A DNA stretch of 64,000 nt from Pseudochrobactrum asaccharolyticum (GTDB taxonomy: Bacteria; Pseudomonadota; Alphaproteobacteria; Rhizobiales; Rhizobiaceae). Below, piece after piece: positions 26,914 to 35,030 of the stretch. The notes beneath the pieces are model-generated. The model had not been told where the DNA came from and searched no databases. It was given only the letters and a program-made list of their open reading frames with translations. Location of the stretch: positions 62,001 to 126,000 of the forward strand of contig NZ_QNRH01000002.1 of the NCBI RefSeq assembly GCF_003314995.1. The letters are read 5' to 3'. Both the position numbers and the translations under genes were made by a program. Each line of letters starts with the position of its first letter. Positions within the stretch are counted from its first letter, which is position 1.

Positions 26914-27687
26914 ATGTCCCAGACACAAAGCGCCATATCCATCAGCAATCTGCATAAGAAATACGGCGCGTTGGAAGTGCTGAAAGGTGTGTCGCTGGAA
27001 GCGCAAACCGGTGATGTGGTTGCCATTATCGGCGGCAGCGGCTCGGGAAAATCCACGTTGCTGCGCTGTATCAACATGCTGGAAATCCCGACCTCAGGCG
27101 ATATCGCCATTCATGGCGAAACCATCAAAATGCGTCATAGCGCACAGGGACAGGTTCCGGCCAATCGTAAGCAGGTGCAGCGTATTCGTTCCCGTCTTGG
27201 CATGGTGTTTCAGAGTTTCAATCTCTGGCAGCATATGACTGTGCTGGAAAATGTGATCGAAGCGCCTGTGCATGTCCTTGGCATAGCCAAAGATCAGGCG
27301 ATTGCAGAGGCCGAAACCATCCTGCGCCGTGTCGGTCTTTATGAAAAACGCCATACTTATCCGGGCTTTATGTCCGGCGGACAGCAGCAGCGTGCAGCCA
27401 TTGCCCGCGCCGTGGCTATTCAGCCGCTCGCCATGCTGTTTGACGAGCCAACTTCAGCGTTGGATCCGGAGCTGGTAGGCGAAGTACTGGCCGTAATCAC
27501 TGATCTCGCCCGCGAAAACCGCACCATGATCCTTGTCACCCACGAGATGAAATTTGCCCGCAAAGTTGCGTCCAAAGTGGTGTTTGTCCATGGCGGACTG
27601 ATTGAAGAACAAGGCACACCGGAAGAGGTGTTTGGCAACCCGAAATCGGAACGGCTGCAGAAGTTCATCAGCACCGTTGATGCCTGA
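26914..27687 (+). CDS. Polar amino acid-type ABC transporter ATPase
   Basis: A 257-residue ATPase of the HisP/GlnQ group. Walker A is GGSGSGKST, the signature is MSGGQQQRA, Walker B is MLFDEPTSALDPE and the switch is VTHEMKFA. The ATG at 26914 is ten bases after AAGGA; an ATG at 26863 lacks a binding site. It is the first gene of an operon with a binding protein, two permeases and the amine dehydrogenase-like gene. The long insertion around HSAQGQ is typical of the histidine/octopine importers. Confidence 0.92.
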   Translation: MSQTQSAISISNLHKKYGALEVLKGVSLEAQTGDVVAIIGGSGSGKSTLLRCINMLEIPTSGDIAIHGETIKMRHSAQGQVPANRKQVQRIRSRLGMVFQSFNLWQHMTVLENVIEAPVHVLGIAKDQAIAEAETILRRVGLYEKRHTYPGFMSGGQQQRAAIARAVAIQPLAMLFDEPTSALDPELVGEVLAVITDLARENRTMILVTHEMKFARKVASKVVFVHGGLIEEQGTPEEVFGNPKSERLQKFISTVDA

Positions 27688-27725
27688 ATACAAAGATAAT
27701 TGCATAACAATAAAAGAGGGAACCA

Positions 27726-28520
27726 ATGAAAAGCTTTAGCAAAAAAATCACCACCGCCGTTTTCGCCGGTCTGGCCATCACACTGGCCGCATCTCTGCCT
27801 TCGCAGGCACAGACGCTGAAAGTGGCCGTCGGTGCCGAACCTTATCCGCCAATGTATTATCCGGATGCGTCCGGCCAGTGGCATGGTTTTGAGGTCGATC
27901 TGGCAGGTCTGCTGTGCAAAACCGCCAATCTTGAATGCGAAACCACACCAATCGCATGGGACGGTATTATTCCGGCACTGACCAGCGGCAAGATTGATAT
28001 GATTATGGGTTCCATGTCGATCACTGCGGAACGCCAGAAAAAGATCGACTTCTCCGACAAATATTACAGTATCCCGCCAATGATCATCGGCACCAAAGAT
28101 ATCAAGTTTGAGCCGAATGCCGAGGGTTTGGCTGACAAAACTGTCGGCGTACAGGTTTCGACCATTCATCAGAGCTATGTTGAAAAGCATTTTGTGCCTA
28201 AAGGTGCAACTTTGAAAGAATATCAGACACAGGACGAAGCCAATAATGATCTGGCGGCCGGTCGTCTGGATGCGGTTATGGCCGATGCAGGCGCAATGGC
28301 GGACTTCCTCAAAACAGATATCGGTCAGTCCTGCTGCGATGCAAAAGGCAACCCTGCGCCGGATATTGAAATTCTGGGACCAGGTGTCGGTATCGGCCTG
28401 CGCAAAGGTGATGACGCCCTGCGCGAAAAGATGAATACCGCGATCAAAACCATTCGTGAAAACGGCGAATATGAAGCCCTCGCCAAGAAATATTTCACCT
28501 ACGACGTCTTCGGCGACTGA
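27726..28520 (+). CDS. Polar amino acid-type substrate-binding protein (LAO/histidine/octopine-like)
   Basis: Periplasmic receptor, 264 residues, with a signal peptide ending PSQAQ-T. It has the lysine-arginine-ornithine-binding features: VGAEPYPPMYY, DGIIPALTSGKIDMI, and the disulfide-like SCC in DIGQSCCDAKGN. AGAGGGA precedes the start. Relatives bind basic amino acids, histidine, opines or related cations, which fits an amine substrate for the flavoenzyme at the operon end (inference). Confidence 0.9.
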   Translation: MKSFSKKITTAVFAGLAITLAASLPSQAQTLKVAVGAEPYPPMYYPDASGQWHGFEVDLAGLLCKTANLECETTPIAWDGIIPALTSGKIDMIMGSMSITAERQKKIDFSDKYYSIPPMIIGTKDIKFEPNAEGLADKTVGVQVSTIHQSYVEKHFVPKGATLKEYQTQDEANNDLAAGRLDAVMADAGAMADFLKTDIGQSCCDAKGNPAPDIEILGPGVGIGLRKGDDALREKMNTAIKTIRENGEYEALAKKYFTYDVFGD

Positions 28521-28528
28521 GATTGAAA

Positions 28529-28571
28529 ACCGGAGCGGCTGCATTGCGCAACAGCCCTGCGCCGCTCCGGT
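28529..28571 (+). repeat. Intra-operon hairpin after the binding protein
   Basis: A perfect 11-bp stem (ACCGGAGCGGC 28529-28539, GCCGCTCCGGT 28561-28571) with a 21-base loop and no T run. It probably protects the upstream mRNA rather than terminating. Confidence 0.65.
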
Positions 28572-28609
28572 CACAGTCCCAGAGTGAACTATTTCTAAAG
28601 GTCTGAAAC

Positions 28610-29341
28610 ATGGATATCACCGTCCCTTCGCTGATCAATTGGTATCTGCTTGCCTATTCACCACCCGGCTGGGGCGGTGTATTGCTGGCAGGGCTTGCCA
28701 ATACATTGCAGATCGCTGTCGGCGGTTATGCTCTGGGTTTGTTTCTCGGCATTTTCGGTGCGATGGGAAAGCTCTATGGCGGACCGGTGCTCCGTGATCT
28801 TCTGGAGGTCTACACAACAGTTATCCGTGGTGTCCCCGAGCTGGTTCTCATCCTGATCCTCTATTATGCAGGCACGGAATTTCTCAACACTATGCTGGCG
28901 ACCATGGGCTATGGCTCCGTTGATATCAGCGGACTTGTGGCAGGCATCATCGTCATCGGACTGGTACAAGGTGCCTATTCAACGGAAGTCATCCGCGGGG
29001 CTATCCAGTCTATCGCGCCGGGACAGATTGAAGCCGCACGCTCCTTCGGTATGCCACCGCTGAAAATTCTGCGCCGTATCACTTTGCCGGCCATGCTGCC
29101 TTTTGCCATTCCCGGCCTGTCCAATCTCTGGCTGATTGCAACCAAAGACACAGCCCTGCTCGCAGTTGTCGGCTTTACGGAACTGACACTGGCAACCAGA
29201 CAGGCGGCTGGTGCAACCAAAGCCTATATGCTGTTTTTCCTGACTGCCGGTGCGCTCTATCTCGCCATTACCTTGCTCTCGACCATCGTTATTCGCCTCA
29301 TCGAAAAACGTGCCCGTCGTGGCCTGCCGGAGGCTGTGTGA
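28610..29341 (+). CDS. Polar amino acid-type ABC permease 1 (HisQ-like)
   Basis: Inner-membrane permease of 243 residues with the family coupling motif EAARSFGMPPLKILRRITLP and a YTTVIRGVPELVLILI segment. It lies one base before the second permease gene. With that partner it would form the heterodimeric pore of the importer. Confidence 0.92.
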   Translation: MDITVPSLINWYLLAYSPPGWGGVLLAGLANTLQIAVGGYALGLFLGIFGAMGKLYGGPVLRDLLEVYTTVIRGVPELVLILILYYAGTEFLNTMLATMGYGSVDISGLVAGIIVIGLVQGAYSTEVIRGAIQSIAPGQIEAARSFGMPPLKILRRITLPAMLPFAIPGLSNLWLIATKDTALLAVVGFTELTLATRQAAGATKAYMLFFLTAGALYLAITLLSTIVIRLIEKRARRGLPEAV

Positions 29342-29342
29342 C

Positions 29343-30155
29343 ATGGAAAACAGTTTAACAGCCCCGTCCTTGTCCGGCACCGCAGCGGATAGCTGGTTCA
29401 AACCGCACCGCATCATCCTGCTATTGATTTTTGCTGCCATGATCATTGCAGCTTTGGTCTTTGGCGAATGGGACTGGGTGCCGCGCTATCTGCCGCGTCT
29501 CGCATCCGGTGTCGGTGTCACGCTGGCTATGCTGTTCAGCAGTGTCATTATCGGTTTCATGCTGGCTCTTCCGCTTGGCATTGTACAAGTGACCGGCCCG
29601 TGGTGGTTGAAAGCCCCTGCCGCAACCTTCTGCACAATCTTTCGCGGTACGCCGCTGCTGCTGCAATTATGGCTGCTCTATTATGGTCTGGGTTCGCTGT
29701 TTCCGATGATACCGGGCATCCGCTCATCCTTTCTCTGGCCATATCTGCGTGAAGCATGGCCTTATGGCGTCTTCGCACTGACTGTCTCTTTCGCGGCCTA
29801 TGAAGGCGAAGTGATGCGCGGCGCCTTTGCCGGTGTACCATCGGGTGAGCTGCAGGCCGCCCGTGCCTTCGGCATGGGGCGCTTGAAAATGTTCCGCCGT
29901 ATCTGGTTCCCGCGCGCTTTCTACCGCGCGTTGCCGACCCTGACCGGTGAAACTGTACTGCATCTCAAAGCCACGCCACTGGTTGCGACCATCACGGTGA
30001 TTGATGTCTACGGCGTGATTACCAAAGTGCGGCAGGAGACGTTGCTGACCTATGAGCCGTTGCTCCTGCTGGCAAGCGTTTATCTGCTTCTGACTTTCAT
30101 ACTGGTTGCCGGACTGCGTTTCCTTGAAAGGCGCATTCCTGTGAAAGGTGTGTGA
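29343..30155 (+). CDS. Polar amino acid-type ABC permease 2 (HisM-like)
   Basis: Second permease, 270 residues, starting at ATG 29343 one base after the previous stop; the in-frame extension back to 29250 overlaps the first permease gene and was rejected. It carries the coupling helix QAARAFGMGRLKMFRRIWFP and a FCTIFRGTPLLLQLWLLYYG segment. The flavoenzyme gene follows 119 bases later. Confidence 0.92.
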   Translation: MENSLTAPSLSGTAADSWFKPHRIILLLIFAAMIIAALVFGEWDWVPRYLPRLASGVGVTLAMLFSSVIIGFMLALPLGIVQVTGPWWLKAPAATFCTIFRGTPLLLQLWLLYYGLGSLFPMIPGIRSSFLWPYLREAWPYGVFALTVSFAAYEGEVMRGAFAGVPSGELQAARAFGMGRLKMFRRIWFPRAFYRALPTLTGETVLHLKATPLVATITVIDVYGVITKVRQETLLTYEPLLLLASVYLLLTFILVAGLRFLERRIPVKGV

Positions 30156-30274
30156 CCCGCCAACCAGATCATTTTCACCTGACTGCCCCGCTAACTCATG
30201 AATTGCACTCCATACCGGCGAAGCTCCCCAAAGCTGCGCACAGCCGGACTATGCCTGAACCATGGATAAATATA

Positions 30275-32326
30275 ATGCGTGATCCCCGTTACGATATTCT
30301 CTTTGAGCCGGTCAAAATCGGCCCTGTCACTACCCCGAACCGCTTTTATCAGGTGCCGCATTGCAGCGGCATGGGGCATCGTTACCCCGATGCTGACATC
30401 CACATGCGCGCCATGAAAGCAGAAGGCGGCTGGGGTGTGGTCTCGACACAGGAAACGGAAATTCATCCATCCTCCGATATTTCGCCATCCAATCAGGGGC
30501 GTATCTGGGATGATAAAGACATTCCGCGCTTGCAGGTTCTGACCGAGAAAATCCAGTCACATGGCAGCTTAGCTGCAATTCAGCTGGCGCATAATGGTAT
30601 TCACACTGCCAACCGCCTGAGCCGTATTGCCCCTTATGCACCGTCGGATGCGATGGTTGACGTGGAAGATCCGGTGCAGGCACGCGGCATGGACAAAGCG
30701 GATATTGCCGAATTTCGCAAATGGCACCGTGATGCAGCACTGCGCGCCAAACGCGCGGGGTTCAATATTATCTATGTCTATGCCGGTCATGATATGACCC
30801 TGCTGCAGCACTTCATGCTGCAACGCTATAATACCCGCACCGATGAATATGGCGGCAGTTTTGAAAACCGCCTGCGGCTGTTCCGTGAAGTGCTGGCCGA
30901 TACGCGTGATGCCGTGGGGGATACCTGTGCGATTGCCATTCGCTTTGCCGTAGAGGAATTTCTCGGCAAAGACGGTTTGCAGCATGACGGCGAAGGGCGT
31001 GACGTAGTTGCAGCACTCGCCGATGAACCGGATCTGTGGGACGTCAATCTCTCCAACTGGTCGAATGACAGCCAGACGGCACGTTTCTCGCAAGAAGGCT
31101 TTCAGGAAGATTTCGTATCCTTCGTTAAACCGCTAACCACCAAACCAGTTGTCGGCGTGGGGCGCTATACCTCGCCGGATGCCATGGTGCGTGTGGTGAA
31201 GAAAGGTATCTTCGACCTGATCGGTGCAGCACGCCCGTCAATTGCCGATCCTTTTCTGCCGCAAAAAATCAAAGAAGGCCGTATTGACGATATTCGTGAA
31301 TGCATCGGCTGCAATATCTGTACCGCGAGCGACAATATCGTTGCGCCGCTACGCTGCACTCAGAACCCGACCACCGGTGAAGAATGGCGTAAGGGCTGGC
31401 ATCCAGAGAAAATGCCTGCCTTTGATAACGCACCTTCTGTGCTGGTTGTCGGCGGCGGCCCTGCCGGTCTGGAAGCATCACGCGGGCTTGCCAAGCGTGG
31501 CGCAGACGTGATGCTTGCCGAAGCAGGACAGGAATGGGGTGGTCGCATTGCCCGCGAATGTCGTCTGCCGGGACTGGCTACCTATGGTCGTGTCCGCGAC
31601 TGGCGTGTGGGGCAGTTGCAGCAAATGCCGAATGCCCAGATGTATCTGGACAGCCCGCTGTCAGCCGAAGATATTCTTTCTTACGGCATTCCGCATATTG
31701 CCCTCGCCACCGGCTCGAAATGGCGTGATGACGGTGTCGGTCGTGTTCACCGCAAGCCGCTGGAATTCCTCACCCAAGGCGCAACTGTTGGCGTGGAAGC
31801 CCTGCTCTCCTCCGGCGCAGCAGCGATCACCGCACAAGGGCCTATCGTGGTCTTTGATGATGACCGTTACTATATGGGCAGCGTGCTCGCAGAACTGGTC
31901 GCCAATGCCGGTCATAAGGTAGTGTTTGTCACCCCGACCCCGATTGTTGCACCATGGACGGAGCATACGCTGGAACAGAGACGTATTCAGAAACGTCTGA
32001 TTGATCTCGGTGTGGACATCATTCCTCTGCATCAGCTGGCAGGGCGTACAGCCGATACGCTGACCATTGAGTGCGTCTATTCCGGCAGCACACGCGTGAT
32101 CGAATGTTCAACTCTGGTGCCTGTCACATCCCGTATTGCGACAGATACACTCTGGCATCAGCTGATCGCCATCAAAGAGCAATGGGCAGATCACGGCATT
32201 GAAACGGTGCAGCGTATCGGTGACTGCCTAGCACCAGGCATTATTGCTGCGGCCAATCACGCTGGCCACAGCTATGCACGTGAACTTCTGAGCGCACCGG
32301 CAGCGAATATGGATATTTATCGCTAA
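30275..32326 (+). CDS. Trimethylamine/histamine-dehydrogenase-like flavoprotein
   Basis: A 683-residue Old-Yellow-Enzyme-type barrel fused to FAD/NAD-like domains. It is predicted to oxidise an amine to aldehyde or imine plus ammonia or a lower amine, passing electrons to ETF. Cys30 matches the cysteinyl-FMN attachment in TMADH. C343, C346, C349 and C361 form the 4Fe-4S motif. Tyr169, His172 and Asp265 fit the catalytic set. The start at 30275 makes these numbers coincide with TMADH; a GTG at 30152 would add 41 unrelated residues. The aromatic bowl is changed: Glu60 replaces Tyr60, Trp262 is kept, and Asp353 replaces Trp355. Loss of two aromatics with an added Asp resembles histamine dehydrogenase (recalled as Gln/Trp/Asp), so trimethylamine is unlikely. 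Confidence 0.88.
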   Translation: MRDPRYDILFEPVKIGPVTTPNRFYQVPHCSGMGHRYPDADIHMRAMKAEGGWGVVSTQETEIHPSSDISPSNQGRIWDDKDIPRLQVLTEKIQSHGSLAAIQLAHNGIHTANRLSRIAPYAPSDAMVDVEDPVQARGMDKADIAEFRKWHRDAALRAKRAGFNIIYVYAGHDMTLLQHFMLQRYNTRTDEYGGSFENRLRLFREVLADTRDAVGDTCAIAIRFAVEEFLGKDGLQHDGEGRDVVAALADEPDLWDVNLSNWSNDSQTARFSQEGFQEDFVSFVKPLTTKPVVGVGRYTSPDAMVRVVKKGIFDLIGAARPSIADPFLPQKIKEGRIDDIRECIGCNICTASDNIVAPLRCTQNPTTGEEWRKGWHPEKMPAFDNAPSVLVVGGGPAGLEASRGLAKRGADVMLAEAGQEWGGRIARECRLPGLATYGRVRDWRVGQLQQMPNAQMYLDSPLSAEDILSYGIPHIALATGSKWRDDGVGRVHRKPLEFLTQGATVGVEALLSSGAAAITAQGPIVVFDDDRYYMGSVLAELVANAGHKVVFVTPTPIVAPWTEHTLEQRRIQKRLIDLGVDIIPLHQLAGRTADTLTIECVYSGSTRVIECSTLVPVTSRIATDTLWHQLIAIKEQWADHGIETVQRIGDCLAPGIIAAANHAGHSYARELLSAPAANMDIYR

Positions 32327-32351
32327 GCTTCATGATTGCTACACATTCTAC

Positions 32352-32390
32352 CAAGGCGTTAAGATGCTGATGCATCACGCCTTGAAAAAG
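32352..32390 (+). terminator. Hairpin after the amine dehydrogenase gene
   Basis: A two-part stem (CAAGGCGT 32352-32359 with 32377-32384, and inner GATGC/GCATC) closed by TGAT, then GAAAAAG. It is the first of two hairpins before the convergent IclR gene. Confidence 0.55.
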
Positions 32391-32412
32391 TTCAATCGCC
32401 ACTCGGGCTTAA

Positions 32413-32447
32413 CCAAAACCCTATGAGTATGACTCATAGGGTTTTGG
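32413..32447. terminator. Bidirectional terminator
   Basis: A perfect 16-bp stem (32413-32428 with 32432-32447) around a three-base ATG loop. The arms begin CCAAAACCC and end GGGTTTTGG, giving T-rich sequence on both strands between convergent genes. Confidence 0.85.
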
Positions 32448-32468
32448 TATTCCCCCGATGCGTAGCAA

Positions 32469-33257
32469 TCAGCTCAGATTGTTCGAACCAAGATTATGCG
32501 ACAATGCCCGCGCATAGCGGATGACTGCTGTGCCCAGTTCCTGCTCTCTCACTTTATCCATCTGTAAAGCATTGATGCTGAAGGCAATGCCGCCAACGGC
32601 ACGATTGCCGCTGAAATCATAAACCGGCGCACCAAAACAAAACATGCCCTCACGCACCTGCTGGTTATCCAGTGAATAGCCGCGCTCGCGGATGTCTTCC
32701 AGCTCACGCAATAAATCCGGCATGGTCTGAACTGTATGTTCAGTCAGTGCCTCCGGCAGGCCGTTGGCATAAATCTGCTCCACCGCTTCTTGCGGCATAG
32801 TGCTGAGAATGGCTTTACCAGTTGCCGTAAAAGCAGCGGGCAGACGCATACCGATGCGGAAAGTGATGCCAAGCGGCACCGAGCCATGCTGGGAAGCGAT
32901 GTAAACCACATCCTGTCCATCGAGAATTGTCAGCGTTGCCGTCTCGTTTTTCAGATCATACTGCCCCTGCCAGAGCCGGAAAAACTCAGCCACCATATCT
33001 GACTTGTTGACGAAAGCATTCGCCCACAACATCACATGGCCGCCCATGACAAAGCCACTATTACGACGGTCGAGAATACCAAGATCGGCCAGCGTGTTGC
33101 AGAGACCATGCACCGAGCTTTTGGCCAACCCCAATTCACGGGCAAGGCCGCTGACAGTCAAGGGTTCATCACTCACAGCAATAATATCCAGAAGCTGCGC
33201 GGCCCGTTGTACAGCAGGTGCTGCAGGCTTATTTGCGGACATAGCTTCTTTGGTCAT
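32469..33257 (-). CDS. IclR-family transcriptional regulator
   Basis: A 262-residue regulator with an IclR winged helix-turn-helix (LTVSGLARELGLAKSSVHGL) and a C-terminal GAF-like effector domain (GITFRIGMRLPAAFTATGKA, GVPV-type segments). The ATG at 33257 has only a weak binding site; 33242 is an alternative. It is divergent from the aldehyde dehydrogenase gene at 33367, with an inverted repeat in between that looks like its operator. An aldehyde or acid effector from the neighbouring amine pathway is inference. Confidence 0.88.
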   Translation of the reverse strand: MTKEAMSANKPAAPAVQRAAQLLDIIAVSDEPLTVSGLARELGLAKSSVHGLCNTLADLGILDRRNSGFVMGGHVMLWANAFVNKSDMVAEFFRLWQGQYDLKNETATLTILDGQDVVYIASQHGSVPLGITFRIGMRLPAAFTATGKAILSTMPQEAVEQIYANGLPEALTEHTVQTMPDLLRELEDIRERGYSLDNQQVREGMFCFGAPVYDFSGNRAVGGIAFSINALQMDKVREQELGTAVIRYARALSHNLGSNNLS

Positions 33258-33305
33258 GAGGGGGCAGCCTTTTTCTTGACGTTGATCATTATCGCCAATA
33301 TCATA

Positions 33306-33337
33306 CAGTATATCGAACATCGTTCAATATACTGAAC
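33306..33337. promoter_or_regulatory. IclR-type operator upstream of the aldehyde dehydrogenase
   Basis: Two 13-base inverted repeats, CAGTATATCGAAC (33306-33318) and GTTCAATATACTG (33322-33334), differ at one position and are separated by ATC. The second overlaps another dyad, GTTCAATATACTGAAC (33322-33337), of the GTTC-N-GAAC type used by IclR relatives. Confidence 0.7.
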
Positions 33338-33366
33338 GAACAAAAATGAAAGATGGGAAGACAAAA

Positions 33367-34824
33367 ATGTTGGAAATTATCAGGAAATCCGGCTGGCTGC
33401 GTGAAGCCAACCTGATCGGCGGTGAATGGGTGCAGGCTGACAGCGGCAAAACACTGGATGTGACCGATCCGGCCACCGGAAAAACCATCGGCACCATTCC
33501 GTTTGCCGGTAAAGCGGAGACTGCCCGTGCCATTGCTGCCGCATCTTCTGCATTTCCTGACTGGTCCGGCAAAACTGCTGCCGAGCGTTCAACCTTGCTA
33601 CTGGAGCTTGCCCGTATCATCCGTGAAAATGCCGAACCGCTGGCGCAGATACTCACCCTTGAACAAGGAAAGCCACAGGCTGAGGCCAAGGGCGAAGTCG
33701 CGATCAGTGCCGCCTACATTCAATGGTTTGCGGAAGAAGCACGCCGTGTGAACGGTGAAATCATCCCTTCCCCGTGGAAAGACCGCCGTCTTCTCGTCAC
33801 CCGTGAGCCGATTGGCGTGGTTGGTGCCATCACCCCGTGGAATTTCCCGTTGTCAATGATTGCCCGCAAACTCGGCGCTGCACTGGCTGCCGGTTGTACA
33901 ATCGTTATCAAGCCTGCCGAGTTTACCCCTTATTGCGGTCTTGTATGGGGGCTGCTCGCAGAAAAAGCCGGTATTCCGGCCGGCGTGGTCAATATCCTCA
34001 CTGGTAATGCCGCAGAAATCGGCGGCGAGCTGACCGCCAGTCCGGTGGTCAAAAAGATCACCTTTACCGGTTCCACCCGCGTCGGCAAGCTGCTCTATAA
34101 CCAGTCCTCCGACACGATGAAACGCCTGTCGATGGAACTCGGCGGCAATGCACCTTTCATTGTCTTTGATGATGCTGATCTTGACCGCGCGGTGGAAGGT
34201 GCACTGGCTGCCAAATATCGCAATTCCGGCCAGACCTGCGTCTGCACCAACCGCTTCTACATTCAGGACGGTATTTATGAGGCTTTCGCCGAGAAATATG
34301 CCGCACGGGTGAAAACACTGAAAGTCGGCAATGGTTTTGATGCCGGTTCTGAACAAGGGCCACTGATTAATGAAGCGGCTGTTGAGAAGGTTGAACACCA
34401 TGTCAGTGATGCCCTCGCCAAAGGCGCGCGCACATTGACCGGCGGTCAGCGCCATGCGCTGGGCTTCACCTTCTACGAGCCAACCGTTCTTGCAGATGCC
34501 ACTGCGGATATGCTGGTTGCACGGGAAGAAACCTTCGGCCCGCTCTCCGTACTCTTCCGCTTCAAAGAAGAGCAAGAAGCCATCGCTGCCGCTAACGCCA
34601 CGGAATTCGGCCTTGCTGCCTATATTTACACCCGCGATCTGGCACGCTCATTCCGTGTTTCTTCAGCGCTGGAATATGGCATGGTCGGTATTAATGAAGG
34701 CATCATCACCACAGAAGTCGCACCATTCGGCGGCATCAAAGAAAGCGGCATGGGGCGTGAAGGTTCTGTCCATGGTCTCGATGATTATCTGAATATGAAA
34801 TATCTGAGCCTTGGCGGCCTCTGA
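33367..34824 (+). CDS. NAD(P)-dependent aldehyde dehydrogenase (succinate-semialdehyde dehydrogenase-like)
   Basis: Oxidises an aldehyde to the acid in the cytoplasm. The 485 residues contain the general base Glu257 in MELGGN and the catalytic Cys291 in GQTCVC, with a second Cys two residues on as in many GabD proteins. GSTRVG marks the coenzyme fold. The ATG at 33367 follows GGGAAG at good spacing; an ATG at 33346 lies in the operator tail without a site. Nearby genes suggest it may handle the aldehyde made by the amine dehydrogenase at 30275 or a semialdehyde from the aminotransferase at 35031. Which one is open. Confidence 0.9.
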   Translation: MLEIIRKSGWLREANLIGGEWVQADSGKTLDVTDPATGKTIGTIPFAGKAETARAIAAASSAFPDWSGKTAAERSTLLLELARIIRENAEPLAQILTLEQGKPQAEAKGEVAISAAYIQWFAEEARRVNGEIIPSPWKDRRLLVTREPIGVVGAITPWNFPLSMIARKLGAALAAGCTIVIKPAEFTPYCGLVWGLLAEKAGIPAGVVNILTGNAAEIGGELTASPVVKKITFTGSTRVGKLLYNQSSDTMKRLSMELGGNAPFIVFDDADLDRAVEGALAAKYRNSGQTCVCTNRFYIQDGIYEAFAEKYAARVKTLKVGNGFDAGSEQGPLINEAAVEKVEHHVSDALAKGARTLTGGQRHALGFTFYEPTVLADATADMLVAREETFGPLSVLFRFKEEQEAIAAANATEFGLAAYIYTRDLARSFRVSSALEYGMVGINEGIITTEVAPFGGIKESGMGREGSVHGLDDYLNMKYLSLGGL

Positions 34825-34833
34825 GATCAAACG

Positions 34834-34866
34834 AAAACGGGGCAGAAAAACTGCCCCGTTTTTATT
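34834..34866 (+). terminator. Terminator after the aldehyde dehydrogenase
   Basis: A perfect 12-bp stem (AAAACGGGGCAG 34834-34845, CTGCCCCGTTTT 34851-34862), five-base loop, followed by TATTTATC. Confidence 0.85.
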
Positions 34867-34877
34867 TATCTGCTTTT

Positions 34878-35029
34878 ACAGCGGTTCCAGTTAAGGCTGA
34901 AACGTTGGACCCGCTGTAACTGTTTGTTTTTACGCACTATCCGACGCATCGCAGCAGGAAAAGAAATCAGTCCGGCGAACTGATTTCCCTGCGAAAGCGC
35001 TTCGCACTTTTGGCTCGCAAATGCTTTAG
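34878..35029. repeat. Dispersed intergenic repeat, divergent copy
   Basis: Its left part (CAGCGGTTCCAGTTAAG, then GTTTTTACGC) matches the inverted copy at 38650-38706, and its right end (CTTCGCACTTTTG...AAATGCTTTAG) matches the ends of the copies at 38602 and 39744. A hairpin (GAAATCAGT/ACTGATTTC, 34963-34987) interrupts the middle. It ends two bases beyond the stop codon of the aminotransferase gene. Confidence 0.7.
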
Positions 35030-35030
35030 T

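Noticed and set aside
27420-28574. A 384-codon minus-strand open frame over the ATPase and binding-protein genes
   Set aside because: A shadow frame: the plus strand holds intact ABC transporter genes with all motifs.
30152-30274. N-terminal extension of the amine dehydrogenase from GTG 30152
   Set aside because: The 41 extra residues lack family similarity, and the ATG at 30275 puts catalytic residues at TMADH positions.
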